A stretch of 64,000 nucleotides of DNA. Source: Bacteroidota bacterium. Its GTDB lineage: Bacteria; Bacteroidota; Ignavibacteria; Kapaibacteriales; UBA2268. The DNA is taken from NCBI GenBank assembly GCA_029974985.1, contig JARKQC010000329.1:1-64000 (forward strand), written 5' to 3'. A program made the translations under genes and the position numbers. Positions 21,801-29,788 of the stretch are shown in pieces; within the stretch, counting starts at the first letter, position 1; every line of letters starts with the position of its first letter. A model generated the notes under the pieces. The model saw nothing but the letters and a program-made list of their open reading frames with translations. It was not told the DNA's origin and ran no database searches.

Positions 21801-23273
21801 ACTATTGTCATAAATAATGGGGGATTGCGTTTTGCAAATAATGGACTTGTTGATTTAAAAGGGCAGTTTATTGTTGAAAATAATACTTATGTAACTCCAA
21901 ATTTTGGTACTTTAAAATTAACAGGCACAAAACAGCAGAATTTTATATTAAATGATTCTTCAGGCATATCTGTTTATAATTTGAAATTATCTAAACCAGT
22001 TGGTAATCTGACTATTAAAGGAACTGCTGATTCTGCATCGTTAAAAATTATAAATGATATGGAATTTGAAAATGGTAATGCCGCATATATTGATGCCCGA
22101 ACTAACAATAAAAAAGTAGTAATGTTATATGATACAACTACTGTTACAAGAATTGGTAATGGTCATATTGATGGCTGGCTTTTAAGACCTTATACAGCTA
22201 CGACTGCTGATAATTTTACTTTTGATATTGGTTATAGTTCAATATATATGCCTGCTACTCTTAATATTAGTGCTGGAAATGGTACTGCAGGTTATGTTGG
22301 TGCGATAATTAATACACCGCCAAATCCAAACTTAGCACGAATAAATCCAGTTCATAGAGTAAAATATTATTGGACAATTGCTCCTTGGAATAGCTTTTTA
22401 CTTGGTAATCGTACTGCTAATACGACTCTTACATTCCCATCAAGTGAATTAGCTAATTTAACAGGTGGACTGCCAAACGATGCGATTTTATATAGAAAGA
22501 GTATCCCCGCAGAAATTCCCGTTTGGTCAGAATTAGCATATAATAAATTGACTTATAATTTAGCTATAACATCAGTTACTATATCAAATCCAAGTGATTA
22601 TTGGCACGGATTAGGTGAATTTTATATTAGTGAAAAATATTATCCCACATTCTATAGCCGTCAAAATGGAGTATGGAACGATAATAATACTTGGACATTA
22701 AATCCAAGCCATATTGGACCAGCTTGCGAACCCGGTGATTATCCAAGCTCTCCAGACCCATTAATGGGCGATAAAGCATATATTGGACTGAATCATATTG
22801 TAAACTTGAATGTAAATAATCCAATGGTGGATACATTAGTAGTACGTCATGGAAGTAAATTAGATATGGGTATAAATTCTATTAATTGTTCAACTTGTGC
22901 CCCAACAAAAGGATTATTTGATTTACGTGATAGTGCTTCCATAGCTTTCGCTAATCTTAATTATCCAACGACAAGTACAAGTTTGAAAAATTTCGCAAAT
23001 TATATTATGAGTAATAATTCAACTATCGAATATTATGGTACTCAAAGTGTGATATCTAATCCATTTACACCATTTTATACAAGTTATCCCGGAAATTTAA
23101 GAATATCGGGAACAAGCATAATTACAGTTGATAATCCAGTTTTAGTAAATAAAAATCTTTATATTGATACGAATGCAACATTACAAATTAATGCAATATC
23201 GCTACATATATTAGGAAATGTAGTAAATTCTGGCAATATTGAAAATACTAAAATGCTCGAAATTGGTCAATAA
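12876..23273 (+). CDS. Giant modular repeat surface protein
   Basis: About 3,465 residues. The ATG at 12876 begins a clear signal peptide (MTRKLIIYSLVVFLALFETS); a TTG at 12837 in the same frame would add 13 basic residues and is less likely. Two module types alternate. Module A opens with an aromatic-S-x4-GNWNDPNTW motif and continues to IGNGKTVTI; its six copies start near 13958, 16107, 17649, 19131, 21300 and 22648. Module B has GHVDGCLRLPS or GHIDGWLLRPY, an FPIGT-like line and a YW-I strand. Module spacing is irregular, 450-720 residues. Composition is rich in Asn, Thr, Ser and Gly and very poor in Cys. The C-terminus is short beta repeats without a recognisable YPNP-type sorting domain, although many relatives have one. 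Likely a cell-surface adhesin or matrix protein; ligand unknown. Confidence 0.7.
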   Translation: MTRKLIIYSLVVFLALFETSYSQIMTVNGNSTIFLNNGSILSVNGGLNLKSNATIQHSSIARSYLYIAGKFNYLGTYTQNDFGILSFFSNLNDTISGNDLTLQRLWLNKTGNNMLSLAFGTNITIQDNLRLISNNLLNIDKSNLIIDENAMIYADSISNYTNEPLADPFSANKHITSRGDSASTGKIIKKIKAQLDILSDLSIRFPIGTPKDTTNPVARVYTPARYVFNAGEASFENGAFLSIKAIAAEHYATEVKNVALKKYWKSNYDKINVKPGGYNVRFNYDDSEVQGTEELYFLTLFFRPYDGLNGTYYINAGEGYGVEPINNRFYVDEVNKKDTIASSKLLLDGEWTAGQEEAISTFYYSRTNGNWNDPNTWSKQGYNGAPSPTYPSTLNDKAFIGNGKTVTITATTHEINRTIIDNTGKLVIPNPNHQLLGDTLYLKAGGTLAISSPDGIRTTGALGQIQTSKLRSYSSDAIYEFIGNTKQVTGPGIPDIVRSIIINKNSTTDTVSLSKSILIKDSLVINEGCYHLFKNGYFTSDGETGDTTKRKIIMRGGEFVMQDYPQKYKNGYFTAGTITFDGTGSFRVPSSESPSFGEPSVTQYHNLSLKGNRAANTFVTMDPTGQIRVSGLLDISKLSFNPTPAAERFLITGSTVVFNGNGNQEIQSGYASPVGINYRLKFHDLVIDGSGVKNVMPPNDVSPDDDHLLVRSYVHIKNGTLKSNNHWIKVLGNWKSYPGASFDAGTGLVTFEADGKVTNIESNGSSFYNLRIMGTLANGYVNYLDSLNIAGDLEMNPNSLRCINNSSLAIQGNWINKGQFVDTVGGRVYFNGTGDQTITHSGLGKFNNLTVNKPSGMVKLTGDSLIVVKKNLNLVQGNIGGRESNNKPIVVDGTITRPGATPGHVDGCLRLPSKEGLDTLLFTVGLGNDYAPMKMNINGAGGAAGYLDGYVVLDLNAPNITRNVIQTQVANGPELDTTKNVRKVWILQADDSKPVNSRFKLANTRTYDVEFFFPASDVRNGAVPGVFEIGQRDTTTNNGRWSKPLLSDRNPTSTKFINNGKLSNTAPNFFILGTPQVFTYYSIADGDFEDASTWSTASYESNEAALRAPISNDNIKIGNGKVVTINNNFSVGSGRTLRVETGAPGYENGHLVFASGTPIISGSGTFLLDSGAAVTIRHSEGITSFGNSGCVRTSTRNYNYNDNDRVNFIYAGTGAQSTGNGLPTWPRKMQTLQINKPSGTLSVSGSTPVILQTLDSMYIKQGTINLSNTIMKLEGNFVIDDGGTFTPGTKDISNGGSYGANNRSDSSSWEGVVFFNGSKDQYVRGTYNISDTNKRLVFNRFTVSKQAGNVICRFNIVTKTAFLTYANRGNIDVATFNKYLEINPSGLYAFGRVDYYDNNNNLTLTTPDPTYGWVEGRLLRYVNTNENKRIFPIGTKTKYAPLILNRQNGGNGTGQIGGLLETQAVDGNHPLFSGTYMNENTNIQRYYEISIPDGSDYVQGNRGLDAQIFFTQDEPRGGINPTNYRAFRLLANDSWSSTDKMTNVSNSSTDMQTRVNFPNTVNGNQIFTAATVANGRPSITLMIGESPANTQRVFYSKQSGNWNDPNTWVNETANILYENTELGYALPSNAANDYPRRNDGTSNDFAIIGDGDSVYFNVGNVNLKYVLLEKSAGGVGKLVMPGENYIKTDQYVQKNGGKLYIGSRRGIETDQNSQGNIRRNTNNSIINYDWNNKGLNEFAYIGVSSNNIQNTGNGLPSTVASLTIDYNRTASDRYVDITNNTNLTINDSLVFINGRLRNNSGNKTITIRGDIINYSTDVGFDVSSNRAVIFDSTKNQRIRGTSDLTAFPSTLQINKPAGTITANRDFTIDGTFDVLSDTYLNLDDDRILTFGANATINNIDSFRVNRMIKVSGGPNTGKLRKLFTTGINQNRSFTFPVGEDSLGLRAPRYGEAKFDLNNMNFNSNNNLTFSLHSLYPHPNAPSGNPNMLNKYWSVTTNNIALNTNGNVNTRFRYNDAELKGNVLAYRPAIYRRTDVSAEDPGWSSVIFGATNLEIDTTNKYIITTSAKTLPYYDWTAGEPSAFAKGKVYWSRNTGDWNDPNNWTNVTSGGLHNASNIAALNYPGFYQNDTVFIGSNHTINYNITTENPLDSLGIGVTTPSTSPTLRFVTVTNDNKSLNIKGSLMIGTTGLFEKQNLNNNSIDTLRIRRDLSNVATAGRGIDIHPRTNANIRLEFYSNDSTRILGEGVYNTLGSVRVIKSDSVWNTINKSVSFSSRFSTAVTTIPSIDFDLDAGMYVHDVAAPITLSTDGDGDVFLGDLVGLVGRQGEIIFKDGLICGQNASVWLNGGDMSIGNAKNENFLYESVTIIDVAGTSKLKVAGSMRRRFVTSNVDFRIRDNALIEIMKVGATTNSHERRAAFDFGEANSFFNMKDNSKVIIYRPMENSGTGDKDPDYIVTTSTYNVTGGTVQFGHPDSTISSEPFTLIASVPLWNLDLANTYGKDLFQGSAITTIRNDFTIRNAGIFNQNGNNINIGGDLLINGQYKTGNIGTRRVAFIGDTTTIPPTKRTQTIQISSASNDSFYDFAVTKADSGTVVLSNSPTYPNSNLIIRNTLEFSVLNKALILTGDNRYVQVGTNDSDLASVQRFGDGHINGYLRRWINDGIQNKLYPVGTHQYTPAELTFSSGVGTEGLLSVRAYGVAHPDIGSAVDVQTNTHIDRYWQIVPSGSTPFGLGPDRSFILTTHYLRGLKPAGDVKPGTSYGIFEHFRRTAEYPNSGSWFTTTPNFRTDSSTSSRDNIEFGDFVIAEISGERFFSAQSGDWNQLSTWNNLSYTGIPATRIPNIETDRVFIGNGKTVTIKNSNPKVRSVLVETHNGLPGRLKVIDERYLRGLSFVINDSCFLATDDAFGFTSVSGPTPNIGAIRSTNIRSYGKASYEYIGRAGQAIGDGPINSKTIYIANTGTLTNDVTFSAHNYMVEDTIVINNGGLRFANNGLVDLKGQFIVENNTYVTPNFGTLKLTGTKQQNFILNDSSGISVYNLKLSKPVGNLTIKGTADSASLKIINDMEFENGNAAYIDARTNNKKVVMLYDTTTVTRIGNGHIDGWLLRPYTATTADNFTFDIGYSSIYMPATLNISAGNGTAGYVGAIINTPPNPNLARINPVHRVKYYWTIAPWNSFLLGNRTANTTLTFPSSELANLTGGLPNDAILYRKSIPAEIPVWSELAYNKLTYNLAITSVTISNPSDYWHGLGEFYISEKYYPTFYSRQNGVWNDNNTWTLNPSHIGPACEPGDYPSSPDPLMGDKAYIGLNHIVNLNVNNPMVDTLVVRHGSKLDMGINSINCSTCAPTKGLFDLRDSASIAFANLNYPTTSTSLKNFANYIMSNNSTIEYYGTQSVISNPFTPFYTSYPGNLRISGTSIITVDNPVLVNKNLYIDTNATLQINAISLHILGNVVNSGNIENTKMLEIGQ

Positions 23274-23299
23274 ATTATAATTATAATTTTTTTATATAG

Positions 23300-23334
23300 A
23301 AATAGTCCATAATATTTAATATTTTGGACTATTT
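23300..23334 (+). terminator. Hairpin after the giant gene
   Basis: AAATAGTCCA at 23300-23309 pairs perfectly with TGGACTATTT at 23325-23334. The T-tract after it is short, so it is a moderate terminator candidate. It argues that the giant reading frame really ends here. Confidence 0.6.
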
Positions 23335-23364
23335 TATTATATATAATTCTCAAAATAAAAATTA

Positions 23365-24246
23365 ATGTCATTAACAAATACAAGAAAATCATATATCTTT
23401 GCAAGTTTAACAGTACTACTATGGTCAACCGTAGCAACAGCTTTTAAAATTGCTTTGAAATATTTAGAACCCGCTCAATTATTATTATTTTCATCAACGA
23501 CATCGCTAATATTTTTTCTAATCATTTTAATATTTAATTCTAAAAACAACATTGATTTATCTTCAATAAGTTTGCTAAAATCAATGTTAGCTGGCTTAAT
23601 AAATCCATTTTTATATTATCTTATACTTTTTGAAGCCTATAATTTGTTACCCGCACAAATTGCACAACCATTAAATTATACTTGGGTAATTGTTGTAACT
23701 ATATTTTTAGCTATATTTATTAATAAAAATTTTAAATTTTATAATTTTATTGGCTTAATAATTAGTTTTTTAGGAGTAATAGTTCTTTCATCACAAGGTA
23801 AAATTGACGGAATTGGCGAAATTAATCTTTTGGGGATTATATTGGCTATGCTTAGTTCATTTTTTTGGGGAATATATTGGCTTATTAATCTAAAAGATAG
23901 AAGAAATGATTTTGAAAAATTATTTTTAAATTTTCTTTTCGGAACAATTTTTATATTTATTTATATTATTTTTACAAGTAAAATTGTTTTTCAAATTGAA
24001 GGAGTCATAGCAGCTATTTATATTGGTTTGTTCGAAATGGGATTAACATTTTTCCTATGGCTAAAAGCACTTAGATTTTCAAATAATCCACAAAAAACTG
24101 GAAATATCATATATTTGACACCATTTTTGTCATTAGTATTTATATCAATAATATTAAATGAACCAATAAGCATATTTTCAATAATTGGATTAATATTTAT
24201 TATCGCGGGAATCCTATATACAACAATAATAAAAATGAAAAATTAG
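23365..24246 (+). CDS. EamA/DMT-family permease
   Basis: A 293-residue inner-membrane protein with about ten hydrophobic helices arranged as two EamA repeats (residues 1-140 and 150-293). Recognisable pieces are LLWSTVATAFKIALKYLEPA in helix 1, a paired SFLGVIVLSSQG helix, and the second-repeat segments FFWGIYWLINLKDRR, ALRFSNNPQKTGNIIYLTPF and IIGLIFIIAGI. Family members export amino acids, nucleosides or other metabolites; the substrate cannot be read from sequence. It is isolated: upstream is the surface-protein terminator, and downstream is the convergent receptor gene with a GC-rich palindrome between them. Confidence 0.82.
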   Translation: MSLTNTRKSYIFASLTVLLWSTVATAFKIALKYLEPAQLLLFSSTTSLIFFLIILIFNSKNNIDLSSISLLKSMLAGLINPFLYYLILFEAYNLLPAQIAQPLNYTWVIVVTIFLAIFINKNFKFYNFIGLIISFLGVIVLSSQGKIDGIGEINLLGIILAMLSSFFWGIYWLINLKDRRNDFEKLFLNFLFGTIFIFIYIIFTSKIVFQIEGVIAAIYIGLFEMGLTFFLWLKALRFSNNPQKTGNIIYLTPFLSLVFISIILNEPISIFSIIGLIFIIAGILYTTIIKMKN

Positions 24247-24263
24247 AATTTGTAATCTTCTGG

Positions 24264-24289
24264 AGACAAGGGGGCATGCCCCCTTGTCT
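24264..24289. repeat. 26-bp perfect GC-rich palindrome
   Basis: AGACAAGGGGGCA followed directly by its exact reverse complement, in the 105-base gap between two convergent genes. It is far more GC-rich than its surroundings and has no T-run on either side. It could be a bidirectional transcription barrier, a protein-binding site or a copy of a dispersed palindromic (REP-like) element. I see only one copy in this window. Confidence 0.8.
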
Positions 24290-24351
24290 TAATGCCCAGT
24301 AAACTAATTGCTCCATTACCGTTTTCATAGTTCATCTATAAATTTTCATTA

Positions 24352-27180
24352 TTAGTTTATATTTCTTAAACTATATGTAAAAGTAAGCATAAAATATCTT
24401 TGTAAAACTTGTGTTCTTAAATCTTCGAGATAAATTTCAGTTACATTTCTTGAAATACTATTATTTTGCCCAAGAATATCATAAACACTTAAACGCAATT
24501 CACCCGCATTTTTTTCGAGAAATTTATATCCAATAGAAGCATTCCATAATAAATAATCTTGATTAAATTCTTGCCCAAGTCCTTTATATAAATTATGAAA
24601 AACTTCTGAATTTAATACAAAATTATCCCAAAGTATCCAATTAAATTTAACATTCGCAATATGAATAAAATACTCATTATTTTGGCTTGGCATCAAAGTA
24701 TTTTTAACAATCGAATAATTAGCATTATAAGCAATAGTGAAATCAAATTCGGGACTTATATTACTTGCTAATACAAAACCACTCGTAATAGTATAATTGT
24801 TTGATGTATTTTTCATATCATTAATCAAACTTGGAGTTTTAATATATGAAAATCCAGCATTTATATTAAAATTACTTTGAACAAACATAATTGGAATTCC
24901 ATAGTTCAAAAATGAACGAGCCATAAAATAACCGTCGAGATTAACGGGCTTTGATAATTGTGAACCAGCAAATAATGGAATATTATCAATTACGGTATCT
25001 TTTCGAGCTGTATATAGCGAATTTGCAATATAATCATTAGTAAAACTAATCATTCCAAAAGCGAATATACTTGATGATGAATGTGGGTCAGCAGAACCAA
25101 GCCTCGAAGTCAAAGTATGAGTATAATTTTGCTTTAAATCTGGGTTACCCGTTTTTAAATAAAGAGGATTACTATTATCAACGACATTTTGTAATTGAGA
25201 TACTGATGGTGGATTAGTAGAAGTTCTATAAAATGCTCTTAAATTCAAAGTTTTACTAAAATTATATTGAAATCTCGCATTTGGTAAAATATCACTGAAT
25301 GAAAAAGTAGTATTATATGCATTAGGAAAAACCTGCTTTCCTTCTAAATTAGCATTTTGATATTCCATTCCTACACTTAAATTTCCAATTTCATCCCTTA
25401 GGCTATAACTTAATCCAGCTCTGTGCTGTAAATAAATATTCTCATAATTGTTGCTTAACAAAGTATCAAGAAAGTAATTATTCATTTCTCCGGGCATAAT
25501 ATTGTAAATTTCTTTATCTGAATTACTTACCGTATAAGAAGGGCGATAAGTAAATTGAAGCATACTTTTTTTATTTATTGGCTCAGTATAATTGACTTCG
25601 GAATTTACACGATAGCCATCTCCAATAATATCACCATCTTGATTTGTTTCAAGAATATTATTCATAGTATTAAAAATCGTACTTTTCGAGATTAATTTTG
25701 TATCACCAGAATTTTTATTCATATTAGTAGAAACTTGTAAAGAAAATGTTCTACCCGTTGTCTCAAATTTATGACGGAATAATAAAGAATTATCAATATT
25801 ATAAGCATTTAAGTCGCTGTTGTAATTATTAATTGATTGATTTGCCGCAACAGAATTAATTAAAGTAGAGCCTTCGACTGAGCTTGAATATTGATTTGAT
25901 TGCAAATTCATACGCGGAATGAATAAAATCGAATTAGATGAATCTATTGAATAATCTATGCGTGCATTAAATCTATGATTATAATTTTTTGTGTAAGAAT
26001 CATTTTGCTCATTATAATTTTGAGAATTATCATCTTGTGAATAAAAGTTTCGTGCAATATGGCTATTGTTATCATTGTTTGTTAGATTAAAAAAGTAACT
26101 ACCATTAAAAGTCAAATATTTTGCCCAATTATCAGTATAATTTATACCAATAGAATTAGTTGTAGATATACCATTTTGTTGTCCAACGAGAAAATCACCT
26201 ATTCCACCACCCATCATAAAACCACCGGGACGATGCATTGGCGAACCGCCAGCACCTTGCATAAACCCTGGGCGTCTAGACATTTGCGCTCCCGTAGCAG
26301 ACAAAATATCTTGTATTGCAAAGTTTTGTTGATTTATATTATTAGACATTCCAATAAGTGAAATACGTGAATCACCTTTGAATAAATTGACATTTCCACC
26401 CGCCCAATATCTATCTTCAGTGCCATAACCACTATATAATTTTCCAAAATTCCCTTCGCTTATACCGGATTTAGTAATAATGTTTAGAGTTTTTTGAGCA
26501 TTACCATCATCAAAACCAGTAAATTGTGCTTGATCGCTTGCTTTATCAAAAACTTGAATTTTCTCAACAATTTCAGCAGGCAAAGTTTTTAAAGCCATAG
26601 TTGGATCATCGGCAAAAAACTCTTTCCCATCAACTAAAACTTTTTTAACATTTTCGCCTTGTGCTTTAACAGTACCGTCTTGCTCTATTGTAACACCCGG
26701 CATTTTTTTTATCAAATCTTCTGTTGTGGCATCAGGATTAACTTTGAAAGCACCAGCATTATAGATTGTGGTATCTTCCTTTTGTTCTTGCCTTAGCATT
26801 TGTCCCGTAACACTAATTTCGCCAACTTTTACATCGCTTTGTTTTAATTGAATTGTCCCAAGATTAAAATTTTCATTTTTTAATGAAATATTTTTAATAA
26901 ATTTTTCATATCCAATAAAAGATACTTCTAATTTATAATTTCCATTTTTTAGATTTTCAATTTCAAATTTTCCATCTTTATCTGTAATAGCACCATATTT
27001 ATCTTTCGATTCAAAATTTGGAACTAATTGCACTGTCGCTCCGCGAAGCCCTTTTTCACTATTGTCAGTAATTTTACCAAAAATTCTTAAATTATTTTGA
27101 GCAATCAAATTTAATGTAAAAAAAGGTATAAGTATGAGAATAATAAGCGAATATTTGAGTTTATGTTTTGAATTTTGCAT
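24352..27180 (-). CDS. TonB-dependent-receptor-like outer-membrane barrel
   Basis: A 942-residue protein: signal peptide; a carboxypeptidase-regulatory-like beta-sandwich at about 30-115 (LRIFGKITDNSEKGLRGATV and KLEVSFIGYEKF); a plug domain at about 140-240 (TTEDLIKKMPGVTIEQDGTV, LVDGKEFFADDP); then a C-terminal beta-barrel ending in aromatic strands (YFMLTFTYSLRNIN). This matches the Bacteroidota receptor-like family with an OMP_b-brl_2 barrel rather than a classic siderophore receptor. A loop near residues 295-335 is very rich in Met, Gly, Pro and Arg. The gene follows the barrel protein at 27274 by 93 bases in the same direction. Ligand unknown; TonB dependence is inferred from the plug. 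Confidence 0.75.
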   Translation of the reverse strand: MQNSKHKLKYSLIILILIPFFTLNLIAQNNLRIFGKITDNSEKGLRGATVQLVPNFESKDKYGAITDKDGKFEIENLKNGNYKLEVSFIGYEKFIKNISLKNENFNLGTIQLKQSDVKVGEISVTGQMLRQEQKEDTTIYNAGAFKVNPDATTEDLIKKMPGVTIEQDGTVKAQGENVKKVLVDGKEFFADDPTMALKTLPAEIVEKIQVFDKASDQAQFTGFDDGNAQKTLNIITKSGISEGNFGKLYSGYGTEDRYWAGGNVNLFKGDSRISLIGMSNNINQQNFAIQDILSATGAQMSRRPGFMQGAGGSPMHRPGGFMMGGGIGDFLVGQQNGISTTNSIGINYTDNWAKYLTFNGSYFFNLTNNDNNSHIARNFYSQDDNSQNYNEQNDSYTKNYNHRFNARIDYSIDSSNSILFIPRMNLQSNQYSSSVEGSTLINSVAANQSINNYNSDLNAYNIDNSLLFRHKFETTGRTFSLQVSTNMNKNSGDTKLISKSTIFNTMNNILETNQDGDIIGDGYRVNSEVNYTEPINKKSMLQFTYRPSYTVSNSDKEIYNIMPGEMNNYFLDTLLSNNYENIYLQHRAGLSYSLRDEIGNLSVGMEYQNANLEGKQVFPNAYNTTFSFSDILPNARFQYNFSKTLNLRAFYRTSTNPPSVSQLQNVVDNSNPLYLKTGNPDLKQNYTHTLTSRLGSADPHSSSSIFAFGMISFTNDYIANSLYTARKDTVIDNIPLFAGSQLSKPVNLDGYFMARSFLNYGIPIMFVQSNFNINAGFSYIKTPSLINDMKNTSNNYTITSGFVLASNISPEFDFTIAYNANYSIVKNTLMPSQNNEYFIHIANVKFNWILWDNFVLNSEVFHNLYKGLGQEFNQDYLLWNASIGYKFLEKNAGELRLSVYDILGQNNSISRNVTEIYLEDLRTQVLQRYFMLTFTYSLRNIN

Positions 27181-27273
27181 AGAATAATAATAATAATTGA
27201 ATTAATAAAAAATTAATAATATTAAGACACTATTAAATTAAAAAAAGTTTAATATTAAAATGAAATATTTTTA

Positions 27274-28509
27274 CTAATATTCTCTAATAAAAGGATTAAA
27301 CCAAGTTTCACCCATAGAAATATCGAAACCTAATTTAAAGAAATATTCTTTTACAAGCCGAATATCATTAGAAGTGCGATGACCAGCAATAAAAGAGAAA
27401 TCAATCATCATAGTACCCGTGAAAGGCAATTGAGTACCAAAAGAAGCTGTATATTCAATAATTTGATTGTTCAACACTTTATAATATAATTGATTAAATC
27501 CTAAACCAAATTTATAAGAAATTCTATCTGAAAAATCCGCGTTTAACGATGGATTACCCATTCTATTAATACCAATACTTGCTATATAACTATTAGTAAA
27601 TTCAGTATTAGAACCTTTATTATAATTAAAATTTGAAAAATCTTGAATAGAAAAATCAGCCCCTATAATAAACTTTCCACTTGTGTATGACAAGCCGAAG
27701 CCAAATAAACTTGGAATTTCAATATCAGTATCTAATGTTATTGTTGTATCTGGAATTGTTGGCGATTTATAATTAGTTTCGCTCGAAATATTTACACCCG
27801 GATTTGCTTCATAGGAAATACCAATTATCAATTTATCAATAGGGCTAAAAAATGCACCGGATTTAAATCCCCAGCCGCTAATAAAATCACTTTTTTTTGT
27901 AGTATATTTGAATGAATAGTTATCATTATCAAAACTAGTTTCACGACTGCTTTCTACAACTCCAAAATTTGTTAAAATACTAAAACCAAGCCCAAACCGT
28001 TTTGTAATTTTTGTAGAAACCCCTGCATAAGCTTGCGATATACCACCTGAACCTTGATATATATTATTACCTTGCAAATCTAAATCCATTTTAATAACAT
28101 TTATCTTACCCGAAGTTAAATAATTAATTTGCGAATAAGGGAGAATACCAAAACTTGCGGCAGTACTACTCGAAGAATCAATAGCAAATATTCCAGAAAA
28201 TGAAGACAATGCTCCGTTATTATGCCAAATAGTAGATTTATCATCAGTTACAATATTCTGATTAAATTTATAACCGACTTGTAACCTTGTATTATTTACA
28301 AAACTCCACATTGCTGGATTTCTGCTATTTATTGAATATGGTTCTGGAAAGGCAATTTGAGTGCCCGACATAGCAGAATATGCCGCATTTCCCATAAAAT
28401 TAATATCGCCAATACCAAGAATTGAATAATTAGACCCACCCTGAGAAATTAATTCTAAAGATGAAAATATGCAAATAAAAATAATGGATATAATATTTTT
28501 CAATTTCAT
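27274..28509 (-). CDS. Outer-membrane beta-barrel protein
   Basis: A 411-residue protein with a signal peptide (MKLKNIISIIFICIFSSLEL). The mature start (GGSNYSILGIGDINFMGN, then SGTQIAFPEPYSINSRNPA) resembles FadL/PorV-like Bacteroidota barrels, in which an N-terminal plug region is followed by about 14 beta strands. Alternating aromatic and polar residues continue to the end (GLGFNQLYYKVLNNQIIEYT). Its ATG overlaps the stop of the upstream lipoprotein gene as ATGA, implying translational coupling. Transport substrate or structural role unknown. Confidence 0.65.
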   Translation of the reverse strand: MKLKNIISIIFICIFSSLELISQGGSNYSILGIGDINFMGNAAYSAMSGTQIAFPEPYSINSRNPAMWSFVNNTRLQVGYKFNQNIVTDDKSTIWHNNGALSSFSGIFAIDSSSSTAASFGILPYSQINYLTSGKINVIKMDLDLQGNNIYQGSGGISQAYAGVSTKITKRFGLGFSILTNFGVVESSRETSFDNDNYSFKYTTKKSDFISGWGFKSGAFFSPIDKLIIGISYEANPGVNISSETNYKSPTIPDTTITLDTDIEIPSLFGFGLSYTSGKFIIGADFSIQDFSNFNYNKGSNTEFTNSYIASIGINRMGNPSLNADFSDRISYKFGLGFNQLYYKVLNNQIIEYTASFGTQLPFTGTMMIDFSFIAGHRTSNDIRLVKEYFFKLGFDISMGETWFNPFIREY

Positions 28510-29780
28510 TTATAAGGTTCCAAATATGCGGGATTTAATGAATATATAATTTTTAATTTTGGTCTTTTGGAAATATCTGGATTATCAATTCCATAAAAAA
28601 TCAGCCTTTCGAGTTCACGAGATTGATTGTTAATAGTATATGGCAATAAAACAAGAGAAAAAATTCCAGAACCTTTATTTTTATGTTGCACAATACTTGT
28701 TATACTTGGAAAAATGTATTGATTAGAATTAGGCTGTCTAAATCCAGTATAATCAAAAAATACACTTTGTTTATTATTTTCAAAATATGCTAATTCAATG
28801 GTTGTATCGAGAGCTACATTCCCTTTTAAAGAACGGCTTTCATCGAGAGTAAGCTCAAATTGTGCTTTATGTATTCCCGCTAATTTTGGTATCATAGAAA
28901 GGTCAAAATCAAATCTTGTCCAATAATTTAAACCATTTTGTATTACAACTTCGTTTGTATCTGGAATAGATGTTTTTAAAAAAGTAACATCAACACCCGA
29001 AGTTAAATTTAAACTATTTAAAGTATCTTTATCATCATTTTTATATTTAATTATAATAGTACTTGATTTAGTCTGCGACGGAGCAGACGCGGCAAACCTA
29101 TGAATAACATTTGAATTATTTTTTGGCACAAAAGCAATACCCCAATTAGGTATCCTTTTGGGTTTCATAGTTTTGCTTACGCTATCATAAGCCATTTCAG
29201 TTTTAAGCCAGTCTATTATCAAGTTTGCAGGTAAATCAATCGAAATATTATCGAGAGTGTCTTTTAATTGAATTTTACCTTCCCAAGAAAGAATTTTTTC
29301 AGACGAAAAATAATTTGCGGGACTAACAAATAAAGAATCATAGTTAGTAGAATCTGGAGTCCATCTTCTTACAACTTTATAAATATCGAAACCAAAATAT
29401 CCATTTAAAGAATCCCCATAAGTATATCTTTCAGGATATAAGTTTAGCGTAACACTTTCTATTTGATTTTCTTTCAAATTTCCTAATGTATCTGGTAAAT
29501 ATGCAAAATTTATAAGAGATGCGGCAATAATATCACCATATTTTCCTATAAAGATTGAACCGTTATTAAAAATTGGATAATGAGGAGTATAAACAGTTTT
29601 ACCAAGAATTATAAGAGTATCATCGCTACTAATAGTTTCAATCTTAACGGTATCTGGCAATAAATTTATTGCTAAATCACTTGGTTTATCGTTACAAGAT
29701 GAAATTAAAAATAAACTAAGAAAAATCAAAACTGAGAATACTGGAAAAAATACTCTTTTTAAGTTATTGAAAAACATCAT
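28506..29780 (-). CDS. Lipoprotein, DUF4270/DNRLRE-like
   Basis: About 424 residues. The frame opens at 29846 inside glgA, but the paired ATGs at 29777 and 29780, just past the glgA stop, begin a normal lipoprotein signal (FFPVFSVLIFLSLFLISSCN) with the lipobox cysteine near residue 30. The mature part, beginning DKPSDLAINLLPDTVKIETI, recalls the SCxKDxxxIGLDLLP opening of DUF4270 lipoproteins. A long beta-rich body follows, with lines such as QIESVTLNLYPERYTYGD that also fit a DNRLRE-type sandwich. The family call is tentative. It lies 8 bases after glgA and overlaps the next gene by 4 bases, so glgA, this lipoprotein and the barrel gene form one unit. Confidence 0.55.
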   Translation of the reverse strand: MMFFNNLKRVFFPVFSVLIFLSLFLISSCNDKPSDLAINLLPDTVKIETISSDDTLIILGKTVYTPHYPIFNNGSIFIGKYGDIIAASLINFAYLPDTLGNLKENQIESVTLNLYPERYTYGDSLNGYFGFDIYKVVRRWTPDSTNYDSLFVSPANYFSSEKILSWEGKIQLKDTLDNISIDLPANLIIDWLKTEMAYDSVSKTMKPKRIPNWGIAFVPKNNSNVIHRFAASAPSQTKSSTIIIKYKNDDKDTLNSLNLTSGVDVTFLKTSIPDTNEVVIQNGLNYWTRFDFDLSMIPKLAGIHKAQFELTLDESRSLKGNVALDTTIELAYFENNKQSVFFDYTGFRQPNSNQYIFPSITSIVQHKNKGSGIFSLVLLPYTINNQSRELERLIFYGIDNPDISKRPKLKIIYSLNPAYLEPYK

Positions 29781-29788
29781 ATTAAAAA

